Below, one piece after another: positions 50,188 through 63,246 of a stretch of DNA of 64,000 nt. Position numbers and translations under genes: made by a program. Positions within the stretch are counted from its first letter, which is position 1. Every line of letters starts with the position of its first letter. This DNA comes from Pagrus major (Eukaryota > Chordata > Actinopteri > Spariformes > Sparidae). The notes under the pieces were generated by a model. The model did no database searches. It was not told the origin of the DNA and was given only the letters and a program-made list of their open reading frames with translations. Location of the stretch: NCBI RefSeq assembly GCF_040436345.1, contig NC_133219.1, forward strand, positions 21,417,458-21,481,457, given 5' to 3'.

Positions 50188-52136
50188 TCAGCTTGCGACC
50201 TCTTTAAGCTCTTACCCGCGTTAAAAAAAGCCAAACTGTACTTAATGATTAGGAGAAATGTGGCAAAAAGTATGTTGCTCCGCTTGTTGGATAATATTTT
50301 ACATTTATGAAAGGGGGCGCATCGTTATTCAAGTCAGATCCGAGGCTGAATGTGTGGCAGCGTCTGTTTATTAGTTAAAAAGTGATGCCAAACAAATCCA
50401 ATTCATGAAGTTACACTGTTCAAATGTGTCGAAACAGTTGTGGAGATGCTGATTTAACTAAACAGTAATGAATGAGGCTGTAGTTTGTGTAAGCTACACT
50501 ATAACTTGACATAAGCACTAGTAGTAATGTGAGTGTTTGTAATTGACACACTTTCTAAACACATTGACCTTTGATTTAGTTGTTAGTCCCTGTAAATACA
50601 ATTGATGTTTGAGTTTTTTGGCAGTGAGGCTGTCAGTTTGTCAGCACTGAGATCACAGATTGAGATTAACAGTATGATGTGAGCCACAGCAGCCTTACAT
50701 TCACAGGAATGACCTGCTGTGCTCTGATTCATTTTCCATGCCGGTGGTTTACACATGTCTGAGTTTTCCTTATCTGAAGACTGTTATTTAATAATGGGAT
50801 GAGCTTTCATAATCTAGGACAGATGTCAGACAGGCTGTTTTCAGAGAATTCATAAGCCAGTATCAGTTTGATTTTGATTGCATGACTCCGTTTGACTTCC
50901 AAGCGTCATTTGCAGCCAGATGACATGAAAGCAAACCACCAGATTCGTTTGAGGGATTGTACAGGACAGGCCTCTGGAAAACAGCAATAATCAAAACAGC
51001 AATAAAACACAAAATTAGACTTATTGTTGACCACACTGAAGGTCATATAACGTGTTTTCATCGCCTTTTTTTCTGGGAATTGCTGCATTTAAAGTGCGAG
51101 AGCAAAAGAAAAGCATCAGGTTGTTGTATATTACAGATTTAACCTTTGACCTATGGTTAGTTTAAAAGTCATGTAACGTTTCCTTAGTGTCTCAGTCTGA
51201 GTTTACAACCACATATCATTTTGAGTAATTGTGGTTGACGAGACAAGAGTATTAAATTGAAGTTATTAAACATTTTATACTGTATCAAAATCATTTAACT
51301 CCAATTGAATTGTTGATTTTATAACAGATTGACTCTTAACAGAATCAAATCACATGTTTATTTGTTGTCTATTTTTGAGTTTTAAGACAGTGGATTTAAG
51401 ATCTAGGTTATTAAAAAGATGTAACATGTCTTCTTTCTACACCAAGGGCATGCAGTGTGCTTTACATAAGACATAAAAAGGCAATAACACATAAATTGAA
51501 TTTTATTCAAAATAAAAGATAAAAATCGATTCAGTTGTCAGCTACTGTATCAACTACCAAGAAAAACATTCTCATATTGTTTTTCTAACCAAATCATTTG
51601 AGATTCATTCAACAGTATCTGCTTAGTATCTGTAGAGAGCATCTGATCAACAGGCTCGTCATCGTCCACTGCAGCAGTAATAATCCATTAATTTCAACAA
51701 AGACATGCAGTGTTTTTTCTTCCTGCCTCCTCAAATGAAAGTTTTCTGGGACAATCTTGAGAGGTTTTTCTCACAGGAAATCAGCATTTAAAAGCATTTT
51801 GATAGGCACCAAAAAATCAAGTTTTAACAAGTTTTTAATCTTGTGTAAGGTTTTTACACATATTAGAAGAAGTGTCAATCATTTTGAGACTGATAGCAGG
51901 TTTCAAATTATTGATTGGTGCCAAAGATTGTTTTCATTGTTCATGATTTACCTCTTTAGATGAGGGTTTCTTTTGGATCAGTGACTAATGTATATACAAA
52001 GATTCAGTGTATCATATACATCATCTGTATGTATCATCTACATTTTAAACACAAAATCTGTCACATGACAAACCTACATTTCTTATAGAGGGCCTCTTTA
52101 TTGCACTGTAACAATCATTATTTACACTTGAACTTT
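50188..52136. other. Noncoding stretch, no gene recognised
   Basis: AT-rich DNA without exon chains or delimited repeats on either strand. If the exon at 50100-50150 is real, this is the first intron of the BLVRB-like gene. Confidence 0.4.
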
Positions 52137-52241
52137 CGAAACAGGGAGGGAACTTCCCGGCAGTAAGTTAGAGAGATCAGAGCACTCAACACTTCGTCTG
52201 TTAAGCAGCGTTGGTTGAGCTCTGTGTGTCGGAGGCTGAGG

Positions 52242-53700
52242 ATGAAGATCGCCGTGCTGGGAGCCACTGGGCAGACCGGACAGTATCTGGTCAACCAGGC
52301 GCTGCAGCAGGGTCACACAGTCACTGCCATCGTCAGGAACCCGGGAAAACTCACCGTGCATCATGGCAATCTCAAGGTAAAGGGACACTGAGTCAGTCGT
52401 ATTGTGCTGCTGCTTTCTGCATGTTGGGTTCAAAGTTCAGTCAGCGTGAAGTCACATGATAAGTGTTTTATTGTGACCAAAAGGGTTGTTTACACATACA
52501 AATCTTGTAGGTTCAACATCTGGGCGTGAAAGTGTGCACACAGCAGTGCAGATAACAATGTGGACCTAACTGCAACGCTGCAAAGATATATTGCATTAAT
52601 CCGCAGCTGAAAATGGTTTCAAACAAAGGCACTGTTTATTCAAGGTTGAGTAACTTTTGATCATGCACTGATCTTTATCTGTGTTAACAAAAGTAAAAGG
52701 AGCTAAAATTCACACATTATTCATGTTTCCCTGTCGGCTGCTTCCAGGTGGTGGAGGCTGATATTTTCTCAGTAGACGCTCTGAAGACTCATTTCAAAGG
52801 ACAGGATGTGATCATGTCGTGCCTCGGCTTCCCGGCCTCCATCTTCTCGGTGGTGACGGGCTACACGATGTCCATGAATGTTATGATCAGCGCCATGCGG
52901 CAGGCCCGAGTCAACAGGATCATCACCATGACCTCCTGGTACACTGAACGTAAGGACAGCACACACTACACTGACTTAAAAGATTTTAATCAGAATGAAA
53001 AGTACTATCCATGCATGCTGGGTGAAATCTGAGAGAATTGCGATTTCACTGTTTATCTCTTTTGTTGCTAGCCAACTCTGGGACGAAGTCATCTTATCTG
53101 ATCCGGTTCCTCCTGCTGCCGATGATCCGAAGCGTCCTCACCAACATGCACGAGATGGAGCAGTTTCTTCTGAGGGTTGAGGACATCAACTGGACTGTGG
53201 TTCGCCCTCCTGGTCTCAAGAACCTGCCGGCCTCAGGTAACAGCAGACAAGCAGCGGCCAACAAGGGGCAGAAGCAAACCTATAAACAGACTCAAGAACA
53301 TTATATAACCAGCAAACAGCTCATTCATTCATTCTGTCTTGAAGTGTTGATGTGTGAAGCCTTTCTGCCTCAAAGTTCAAGCGTATCAGCTTCGTGTTAA
53401 TGAATGAATGGACCTCATTTTTTTGTAAATGCTTCTTCCTGTAGGGCATGTTCTCTGCCTTTCACTCCCTGAAGGAACAGATGAAAATGCTCTGGTTGTA
53501 ATGCCTCTCATGCGCAGTTTTTCACTTTTGCGTCCTCTACAGCTCAAGAGTTTCTGACCCATGAGGGATACTTTGTGCCCGACAGCAGTGGTAACCCTGT
53601 GGGCAGCACAGTGGCGAGAGGAGACGTGGCTCGCTTCATGCTCTCTCTTCTCAACAGCAACGCCTGGATCAAGGGGGGAGTCGCCATCACTACCAAATGA
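52242..53700 (+). CDS. BLVRB/flavin reductase (NADPH)-like Rossmann-fold protein
   Basis: Exons 52242-52376, 52748-52949, 53072-53236 and 53543-53700 join in frame to 219 aa (human BLVRB 206). The protein opens with MKIAVLGATGQTG, where GATGQTG (7-13) is the nucleotide-binding loop of NAD(P)H-binding atypical SDR proteins. VRNPGKL follows at the end of the second strand, where BLVRB has VRDSSRL. Later blocks are TMTSWYTE (BLVRB: CTSAFLL) and TVVRPPGLKNLP (BLVRB: AVMPPHIGDQP). The serine used by BLVRB (Ser111) appears kept; the histidine (His153) does not line up clearly. It is probably cytosolic, with no signal peptide. Substrate is unknown; reduction of flavins or biliverdin is only family inference. 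An AATAAA at 53960-53965 gives a 3' UTR of about 0.27 kb. Confidence 0.82.
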
Positions 53701-53965
53701 GAAAGAAGAAGCCAATGATCAATTCACCAAAAGTACAGAATATATTTACTCACCAATCTTGAGTGGTATTTAGCCGTGCAGAAGTCCTCCACTTTACTCT
53801 TCTTATTAATCTTGTTTACAGCAGCAGCAGGACACTGTTTTCAGTGAAATAACAGATACATTAAGCTATGATAGATATGTTTTATTATTATTTATTTTTT
53901 TCTAATGTCTGAGGAAGAACAACAGAAAATACATAAATGGATCTCTTTAACCCAGTGCAAATAAA

Positions 53966-55665
53966 GCCCAAACTATCTTCATGGTTAGATATCACTGGTG
54001 CCAAGTCGCAAAAAGTGCTATGTTTTAATATGGGTGAACAAAATTAACAAAAAAAAATTAACAAAATGTCCTGTCTTGTTCCTGCCTTCACTACTACTGG
54101 ATATAATGGCATAGCTACCATACAGCCTACTCTGTCTGATGAATGTCTTTTTAATTAACCATGTTTAACATGTTCTTGTTTTTATATGTTTAAAGAGCTT
54201 CATCAACAAGTGTACCATTTAATTATGTTGGTTTTACTATATACTCATAAGGCGAGTACAATTACACATCTTAGTTAATGACTTCAGCCACATGAGAGCA
54301 GTGTTGTGCCATATCTGACTGCAGTAAGAGGAAGTCAGCTGGAGTTACACATTTGCTTGTTACTCTAACGTTACTAGTTAATAAATCAGAATGAAAGAAG
54401 TTCCTTTTTTTGCACCATGTTTTCATGTGAGCACTTTATATTCAGCACTGTGTCAGTTCTGTAAAATAACCATACAGTAATGAAACTGAAGTAGAGTCAT
54501 TTGTTCTGGACGTGCAGAATATATATATTTTTTTCATCGTTTTTAGGAAAGCACCCAACAAGTCAGACGATTTGGGGTTTTAGACTTTTTGGAAATCCCA
54601 GTTCAACAATCCCCTTGACTTCTGATTAATGTTTACATTTCTGTTGCACTGATGTGTAAAATGTTTTAGTGTTAAGTTTCAGACTACACTCAAAGCTCAG
54701 ATTTAAATACAGGTTGTTTGACATCATCTGTCAGAGGTAATTAGGGTGTTGTCAGCAGTGCAACATAGAAATGATATGTTAGAAAAATGCCATTCATTGG
54801 AGTTTATTGCAAAAAGTGCCCTCTTGTTAACATTTCATACATAAACTAAAAAGGAAATTACTTTGCTATTCATGGCAAAGTGTGAGGAATATCAACTGTG
54901 GTTAACTGTTTTCCAGACACTAGAGACAGTGAGGGGATTGCACTAAACAGGATTACTCAGTCAGGTAAAGTCTCTTTTTTTTAACATGCTGCTTTACTGG
55001 GTCGTAATGAATGTGCAGCCATTAGCCCCACCCTGTGAAACCAGGTCTAATAGTAAAACAATGCGGGAGAAGATGATGTTAGGTCTCATTATCTCGAGCT
55101 GAACTGGGACATTTTTGAGTGAAATGCCATTGAAGGTCACCTGAAATGATGCTCTAAAATGACAAGAAGCACAACAAGTTGTCCAAGAATACAACCTGAT
55201 ATGTTAGTGTGCATAAAGGGCATTTTCGAGATGTTTCCTACACAATTTATGGTAAAGAAACAGAACGACATCACAAAAAATATGCCACGATTTCCAGCAA
55301 ACAAATCAGAAATCAAAATAAAGAGCTTCCTGTGACCACGATACACTGCAATTACATGATGGTTGATGTAGTTTGCATGTTTTCTACATGTATGGTTTAA
55401 ACTTGATCTTTTGGGTACTCTGGATTTCAGTAATTAAAGGGTTAAAATAAAGCCTATGGGATACTTTTTAAAAAAAAAACACTTCAAACTGTAGTGATTA
55501 AAACACACTTGTATCCTTGTGGTTTGTGACAATACATCACATTGTGTAGTTCTCTTGTATTTTATGTGCCAATCGTGGCTTCTTTTCATCATCAGTCGCT
55601 TCAGTGGTGATAACGACATTGCTACAGTCAAACAAAAGGGTTGGATGGTGAGAGTAAGAGTTACC
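53966..55665. other. Intergenic, no gene recognised
   Basis: Only short open frames on both strands and no splice-linked exon chain. No delimited repeat was found apart from short A/T tracts. Confidence 0.45.
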
Positions 55666-55669
55666 TATC

Positions 55670-55840
55670 ATGACTCTTCCTTTTGACGTTAAAACTGGAG
55701 CAAGGGTTCACGACAATAACTTTTTCATCTTCTGTCAAATGAAATCAGCTCTTAATCAAGGTCAAGTTGCTACCAGACATAACTTGTGACTGTGCCACAT
55801 GCCAGACAACATTCCAGTGACAACATGACCAGTTGAAACT
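55670..55840 (+). repeat. Dispersed repeat, copy 1 (partner at 62861-63045)
   Basis: Starts ATGACTCTTCCTTTTGACG, continues 'ttaaaactggagcaagggtt', then 'cttaatcaaggtcaagttg', and holds CCAGACAACATTCCAGTGAC at 55802-55821. The same words in the same order and strand recur in acsbg2 intron 11. It is noncoding. The family is not recognised. Confidence 0.7.
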
Positions 55841-55989
55841 CTCGCTCTGATACATTTTTAAAGTTATAATGGACCAAATATTATCAGTAAGTAAGTTTAC
55901 ATGAACAAAATATCCAGTTTTTTGCCCTTGTTCCAAAAAAGACAATGTTTATACTAAGCTGGTTACATGGCTAATGAAAATGAAAAATC

Positions 55990-56190
55990 CACTAATATTT
56001 CTGTAAACCTAAATGTTAAATGCTAAACCTGTTAAATCTAAATCTAAATGTTATAACTAAATGTTAAATCTAAGTGTTAAATGCTAAACTTAAATGCAAA
56101 TTCTGAATCTAAATGTTAAAGGTTAAACCTAAAGTAAATATAAATATAGATGTTATATCTAAATCTTAAATGTTAAACCTAAATATTGAA
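55990..56190. repeat. Degenerate minisatellite, unit about AAATCTAAATGTTA
   Basis: Imperfect repeats of TAAATGTTAAA, TAAATCTAAATG and GTTAAACCTAAA run for about 200 bases. Unit lengths of roughly 6-7 and 12-14 bases are mixed. It lies 0.6 kb upstream of the acsbg2 start codon. Such arrays often vary in length between individuals. Confidence 0.7.
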
Positions 56191-56823
56191 TCTTAATGGC
56201 ACATTGCTTGGTTAAACTTAGCTTATATGTAAAGTCACACTTCCAGTCAGCAGCAAAATACAGCCTGATGAATAGGTCCAGCTCTGAATAAAACATCTAA
56301 ATCAGAGCCTTTCAGTTTAGTATCTGGTGAAAAGCACCAAAGCCAGAAAAACTGGAAACAAACTAAAGTAACCGAAGAATCAGTATCAGTCTCTAGTTTT
56401 GGTGAGATTCAGAAACAGGACAGAGTGATGGCAGGAATAGAAAATAACATTAAGTACAAAACAAAAAGAATAAAAGCAAATAACTGGGAGGAAATCAGGG
56501 CCTTTGTGTTGTTTATGTGCTGTGTGTTCTTTCGTGCTCTTAATCTAGTAACTCAGATCTATTGTACTGTATTGAAAGCATGTTACTCCCTCTAACCAAA
56601 CCTGATTGGCTGGTAGGCATGGACATTCCTCAGCTTTCTGTAAGTCTCAGGTATCAAGATTGCCTTCCTTGTTTACTGCACAACCTGGAAATCCTGTTGT
56701 TCCAACTGCAGGTGTAATAAACTCACCTGGGTAATCCAGAGATGTCTTCAGTCCTCTCATACATCTGACTCTTCTGCTGTGTCTTGGTGTGGTGCAGTGT
56801 CTTCTGGATTTGACTAGTCAGTA
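56191..56823 (+). other. Upstream flank and probable 5' UTR of acsbg2
   Basis: No coding sequence is seen. An in-frame TAG at 56815-56817 sits three codons before the acsbg2 ATG, which supports that start. The promoter is not identifiable; 'gtaataaactc' near 56714 is the closest AT-rich box to the start. Confidence 0.35.
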
Positions 56824-59800
56824 ATGGCAGGCAAACGCTGCTGCCCCTGTGGTTCCAGTACAGAAGAGCCCAAGCCAGTTCTCCTGTCTACTGCAGCACC
56901 AACTCTGGCCCCAGCTGACCAGCTATGGAGCACCAGCAGAGACAAGGCAGTCAGGCTGAGGATGGAGGGCTCAGGCCCGGCCTCAGAAACTCCGATGACC
57001 ATCCATCAGATGTTCCTGGAGACGGTGCAAAAGTATGAAGACTTTCCAGCCATGGCTTACAAGGAAGAGGGCCGGTGGGTGACCGTGACATGGAGGCGAT
57101 ACTATGATCAGTGCCGGGCAGCTGCTAAAAGTTTCCTCAAGGTTTGTTTGTGTGCAATTTATGATTTGTTTTTATATGTAGAAAAATATACTATAACTGC
57201 AGTGCGATCAGGATATATTAAGCAGTGACACATTATTTGTTTGTATGTTGGCTCTTTATTGCAGCACATTGGATTTTGAATAATACATTAACTGTGAGAT
57301 TAAACCACTTTTAGCTTTAAGGCGGTTGACAATGTAGGAATTGTAGCCTTTTTTGTGCAGACTAATACTGAAGGCAATGTCAAGTGATTTATGCAACATT
57401 TCAATCTAATATATTAATATTCTGGGTTTTTTTTTCATTATGTGTGTCAATTAAACAGTGATATGAGAATATTTTCGCCTTTTAATTACATATTACAAGG
57501 TGAAAAGGACGACCCCAAAACATTTATTTTAAGTAATAGGTTTTTAAATACATATCATTTTATATTATCAACGTATTATGAAATCATATAATCATATACA
57601 TGCAATATATTGACATGTATCCTCAAATATATGCAGACTCCCTCCATATCTTAAAATGCATTTTTAATATATTACATTACATTTTTCAGTATATGTTGTA
57701 TTATGCTTGTTCTGTATACACCTAAACTTTAAAAGCAGATAGGTTACAAGTTACCATAAGGTGATTATTTATAATAATCTGACCCACAGACATGAGCAGG
57801 TATTTGGTATCTTTCCTGGTAATGCTCTCCCAGACTTTTACTGCAACCATCTTCACTTCTTGCTTATTTCAGTCTGGTCTTAAGCAAATAGCAGCAAAGC
57901 TTAAAGTCAGAAATGTAAAGTCATAGTCACTGTTTCATTTAAATCCAGTGTTTAAAGAGGCAAAACAATGAAAAATGTCTGCACTGTGTGTAATATTCTA
58001 CATTTACAGAGTGAACTACAGCAATGAACTACTTTATACTCCAGCATGAACAAACGACACAAAACCTTCAATTCCTGGCACCTGTTTTGTAAACAGTGAA
58101 TTTACTCCCTCTCTCTGGTGTGAGAACGGGCTGCTGAAAACTAACACTTGGGTGTGTGAAATAGACAGCTTGTGTTACCTCTCCTGTTTCATGGACATGT
58201 TCGTGACTTTTTAAATGTAGGTCAAGAGTAATAGAGGCTCTGTGCCATTAAAAATACATGTTCTTTATAAAAAAAAAAAAAACCCACACAACTTGGTTTC
58301 TTGTAGTTGGGGCTGGAGCGTTACCATGGTGTGGGGATTCTGGGATTCAACTCCCCCGAGTGGTTCATCGCAGACATCGGCAGCATCCTCGCCGGGTAAG
58401 ATCACATTTACAGATCTTCCACTCGAGATGCCTCAGCATTGTTTCACCAGACGCTGCACATTTATCTCTGTCCATGTTTATCTCAAAGTCCATCTATGTG
58501 TCTCTGCCCACATGTGTTTGTGTTGTACAAGTTTAAAGTCTCAGGAAACATAATGCAGATGTTAGGCTCACCATATCTGCAGTTTTTTTTGAAAACTATG
58601 GACACAGCAAAAAGTATTGTCTATATATTCAGTCACTGTTCTTGGATAGATGAGTGACACTGACCCTGCGTTGGTTATGCACCTATTCAAAGATTTTAAA
58701 ATACCTTAAAATACCATAAAAAAAAGCATGCTCTATGTGACATGCAATAAATGAAATGTCAAACACCCTGTATTTAAATGTTTGAATCATTAATGCAGAA
58801 ACTGTGTGCTCTCTCCTCTGGTTGTTGATGTTCATTACATTTTATATGTGTTGCTTTAGGTAGGTTGACTGACGCCATTTCGGTTGTTTCTAGGATAGAC
58901 GAATAATTACTTAAAACACAGATTTTATTCTTTTCTGCTCAGTCCAAAGAAATTCTCTCTAAAAATAATAATAATGTGTATTCATGAACCAGTTTGTGAT
59001 ACAAACTGTAGGCAAATGAGCATCCTCCTGTATCTGATTTGTGCCGCAGTGGTCTAGGAACTGGAATTTACACGACCAACTCTCCTGAAGCTTGTCAGTA
59101 TGTGGCCGCCAACTGTGAGGCCAACATCTTGGTTGTGGAGAACCAGAAACAGCTCGACAAAATCCTGCAGGTCAGGAGCTTCATTACATCACCAGCCCTC
59201 AGTGTGCCTCTAATAACTGTTTACAAAGATAGACAAAAGATCTGTCCTCACATGATTTCAGTGAATTTGTCGTTCCCAACAGATTAAAGATCATCTACCT
59301 CATCTGAAAGCCATTGTCCAGTATAAAGGGGAGCTGCAGAAGAAAGAACCGTTCCTGTATACAGTACGTTCACTCAGCAAACGTATTGATTACATAAATC
59401 ACATCTGATAGTTTACTGTATGTGATGCCTACACTGCTATCCCTTTCAATGCAAAATTATCTTTCCTACTTGTGGTGTAAGAATTGCAATCAGATAAATG
59501 TGTCTGAACTTAAATGTTAAACATAATGTGTGTGTTTCTGTAGTGGGCAGAGTTCATGAAGCTGGGAGAGGACGTGCCTGAGGAGCGGCTGGATACAATG
59601 ATTGACAGTCTTCGGGCCAACGAGTGCTGTTCTCTCATCTATACCTCTGGAACCACTGGCAACCCCAAAGGAGTCATGCTGAGCCATGACAATGTGAGTT
59701 ATCGACACAAGGGTTTTCCCTTTTTTATATTTTATATCCCTATGGATATATTTCTGATTAATTGTTGAGTTTTTAAACAATGTGAATAATAACTTCCCAG

Positions 59801-62800
59801 AGTCTAAGATGACATCTTCAAATGTCTTGTTAAGATATTCAATTTACAATGATATGTGATGAAGAAAAGCAACAAATCCTCTCATTTCAGAAGCTGGGAA
59901 CAGAGAATATTTGCCATTTTTTCACTAGTTTTGCTTCAAAAATGTATCGATTATCAAGCTGAAGTTATGGCTTCCTCTGCACTGCTTGTAAAGACACAGC
60001 TGAATCCTACTACAATTGGACTATTGGCTCATGAAATATGAAAGTTTTACAAGATCTGGCAACATTTTCAGCTCTATTTTCAAAATGTCATTGACATTGA
60101 TGCTGATGTGTGTGTGTGAGTCTGTGTGAGCAGTTTGTTTGCTGATTTGTGTTGTGAGAGCTCGAGACATTTTTTAATAAAAAAAAAAAAAAACATTTTT
60201 ACAGGTGACATGGACAGTCCGCATGGCTCTAGCTGTTGTAAATCTTAAACCTGCTGAGGAGGTGGTAGTCAGTTACCTGCCGCTCAGCCACGCAGCAGCC
60301 CAGATGTTTGACATGTGGATGTGTATTTGTTATGCTGTGACGACCTACTTTGCAGAGCCGGATGCCCTCAAGGTAAGGATACGTTTGTTGAATAAACATG
60401 GAATTAATATTGAAAGTTTTTCCACTTTTCACCATAATTCTCATTCATCTTTATCTTTACAGGGCTCTTTAGGAACCACACTGAAGGAGGCACGTCCAAC
60501 TTGTTTCCTGGGGGTTCCTCGCGTTTGGGAGAAGATGCAGGAGAAGATGAGAGCTGTTGGTATGAAGGCACCCCCAACGAGGAAGAGAGTGGCGGACTGG
60601 GCCAAGTCTGTCGGCCTGCAGTACAACTACAGCGTCATGAACAAGTGAGACAATAACCATTTCCAGGCTAATAACTGCTCTGTTGAAGAGCCAAATTGAC
60701 ACTACCTTTGTTAAATAGTGAGGATGAAGACTGAGCTGTGTGTTTATGGAGCTCACTGAACTGTCACTGCAAGATCTCTAATGAGGAGACTGTCCAGACT
60801 AAGTGTAGCAGGCTGGGGCCGACATGGATTAATACATTTCTGGTATGAGGATGTTTATTCAGAAGAGACAGGATCTGTTTAACCATGTCCAAATCTTTTC
60901 TCGTAATAATGAGATCATGAGCCAGTGAGTCATAATTATAAGAAACAGCCTCCAGTCATGGTACATTTTCCTGGAAAAAAATAAAACAGTTGAGATTTTT
61001 TATTCAGGACCAAAGTGGTGCACAAACAGACAGACGCTGCCATGATCAATTTGGTCCCAGTTCTTAATTACTAACGAATCTTCACCTCCAAATGATAACC
61101 TGTGGCCTTGGTATAAATCTGACTGCTTCTTTTGTGTTACAGGGAGAATCGGGTGCCATGGGGCTTCACGGTTGCTAATAATCTGGTCTTTAAGAAGGTG
61201 CGTGCTGCGTTGGGCTTAGACCGCTGCAAGATCTGCTTCACAGGCGCTGCCCCCATCACCAAAGAAACTCTGGAGTACTTCATGAGCCTGAACATCCCTG
61301 TGATGGAGCTATATGGCATGAGCGAAAGCTCCGGTCCACACAGCATCTCCTCTAACGAAGAATACCGCATCACAAGGTCAGCAGGAAAACCTTATGGGAG
61401 AGTCACCATTAATTAAAATGTAGTGCTGATATGGATGTTTCTACAAGATGCTACAGCAACCTGTTGGTAATTTTCCCTTCAGTGAAAATTTCACTTAAAA
61501 AGGAAACTACACAGGTTTGAAACATTTCTGTCAACAAGTGGTGTTACTTGAAGGTGTTATTGATAACATTCACTCACTAAATATGGCAGACCATCTCCCC
61601 CCTACCATTGCATTCATGTTACAACACCACATTTGTTCAAATCATCTGCCCCCTCAAGTGGTTGCCAGTTTGTTGCACTCGCTAATGCTGCTAACGCCAG
61701 CTAACCGAAATCACTCACTACCCACTATGTAGTGGAATATACAGTGAGTTTGCCATTTTGTAGTGCCATCCGAATGTATCCTTGGAATTAATATACCCTA
61801 TATAGTTGACACAAAATATTATTAGAATTAGAAATGTAATTCCTTCTGCATTTTAATCAATCAATATTGTACTTGTCCTGAGGGGTTGCTAGCAGACATT
61901 GATTTGTTAAGTATTTTTAACTGAAAATGTTTTGAAGTGTTTAGTGACATTATGTTATCTCATTTCTAAGTAGGAATGCAGCTGTAGTGCAACTTTCTGA
62001 CAGCATCAGGTCACATGAGGTCTAACCGTTATCATGTTGTTGACTTATGACTGGTCTTTCCAGCTGTGGGAAGGTGATGCCAGGTTGCAAGACAAAACTG
62101 GACAACCCAGATAAAGACGGGAATGGAGAGATATGTTTCTGGGGTCGACACGTCTTCATGGGCTACCTGAACATGCCTGATAAAACAGCAGAGGCTCTTG
62201 ACCAGGATGGCTGGCTGCACTCTGGAGATCTGGGTAAACACGACGAGCGCGACTTCCTGTACATCACAGGAAGGATCAAGGGTAAGATGCAAAAAGGCTT
62301 CTGTGTATGTTCTGAAATGTTCTGTCAAAAACTACAGAGGTCATTAAGTTTTTGACTTTTTTACACAGAGCTGATCATCACCGCCGGTGGAGAGAACATC
62401 CCTCCTGTGCCCATCGAGGATGCACTGAAGGCCGAGGTGCCCATCATCAGCAACGTCATGCTGCTCGGAGACAAGCTCAAGTTCCTCTCCATGCTGCTCA
62501 CTCTCAAAGTAACAGGACCTCCATTCCTGCAGACACCCACAGCTACTAAACAAATAAAACAAACACATTAATGACCCTTCTCTCTGCTTCCTCAGTGTGT
62601 CGTGGACGACAACGGCGAGCCCACAGACGAGCTGAGCCCCGAGGCTTTGGACTTCTGCCAGCGGCACGGTGTCACCACGACCAAAGTGTCAGAGATCATA
62701 GCCAATAAGGAGCCAGCTATCTACACGGCCATTCAGGAGGGCTTGGAGCGCGTGAACGCCAGAGCAACGTCCAACGCCCAGAAGGTCCAGAAGTGGATCA

Positions 62801-63246
62801 TACTGGAGCGAGACTTCTCTATCGGTGGAGGAGAACTGGGTGAGTCGCTGAGTTTGTTTTATGACTCTTCCTTTTGGCATTAAAACTGGAGCAAAGGTCA
62901 AATCAGGATACTATTATGAAGGAATGGGGAAGGTTTCACTACAGCTACTCTTAAACTTACTGTCATGTTTAATCAGCAGTCAATCAAGGTCGTGTTGTGA
63001 ACACTGTGCAACACACCAGACAACATTCCAGTGACGTCTGAACAAAAGCGATTTCAAACCTTCCGTGGTTCAAATCTTGCAGGTGTTGCTCAGTAGAAAC
63101 TGAATCTTTACGTTGAGATTAAATTTAATTAACCTGCTTTTCTTTTTTCTTTCTGTGCAGGACCCACCATGAAACTGAGGAGGCCCATTGTTGTGAAGAT
63201 GTACCAGGAGAAAATAAACGAAATATACGCAGTGACAAAACAGTAG
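56824..63246 (+). CDS. acsbg2: Long-chain acyl-CoA synthetase, bubblegum family member 2
   Basis: Activates long-chain fatty acids to acyl-CoA using ATP and CoA. Coding exons: 56824-57141, 58307-58395, 59050-59170, 59283-59363, 59544-59693, 60205-60372, 60463-60644, 61143-61376, 62064-62281, 62369-62508, 62596-62839, 63161-63246. They join in frame to 676 aa (human ACSBG2 666, ACSBG1 724). The AMP-binding motif YTSGTTGNPKG is at 236-246. LYGMSESSG starts at 427, GWLHSGDLG at 497-505, and GRIKELIITAGGENIPP at 517-533. All are the expected adenylate-forming enzyme motifs, in order and intact. The start is supported by an in-frame TAG just upstream. Length and the short N-terminal region favour ACSBG2 over ACSBG1. 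No signal peptide is evident, so it is likely cytosolic or membrane-associated. Confidence 0.9.
59790..60015. repeat. AATTAATCGATTA-type dispersed repeat in acsbg2 intron 5
   Basis: Contains 'gatgacatcttcaaatgtct', 'ttcagaagctgggaacagag' and 'tgtatcgattatcaagctg'. These match the pattern of the 44500-44830 repeat in the opposite orientation. Limits are approximate. Confidence 0.5.
62861..63045 (+). repeat. Dispersed repeat, copy 2, in acsbg2 intron 11
   Basis: Starts ATGACTCTTCCTTTTGGCA, continues 'ttaaaactggagcaaaggtc' and holds CCAGACAACATTCCAGTGAC at 63016-63035. The same words occur in order at 55670-55840. About 25 extra bases lie in the middle of this copy. It begins about 20 bases after the exon 11 donor site. 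Confidence 0.7.
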
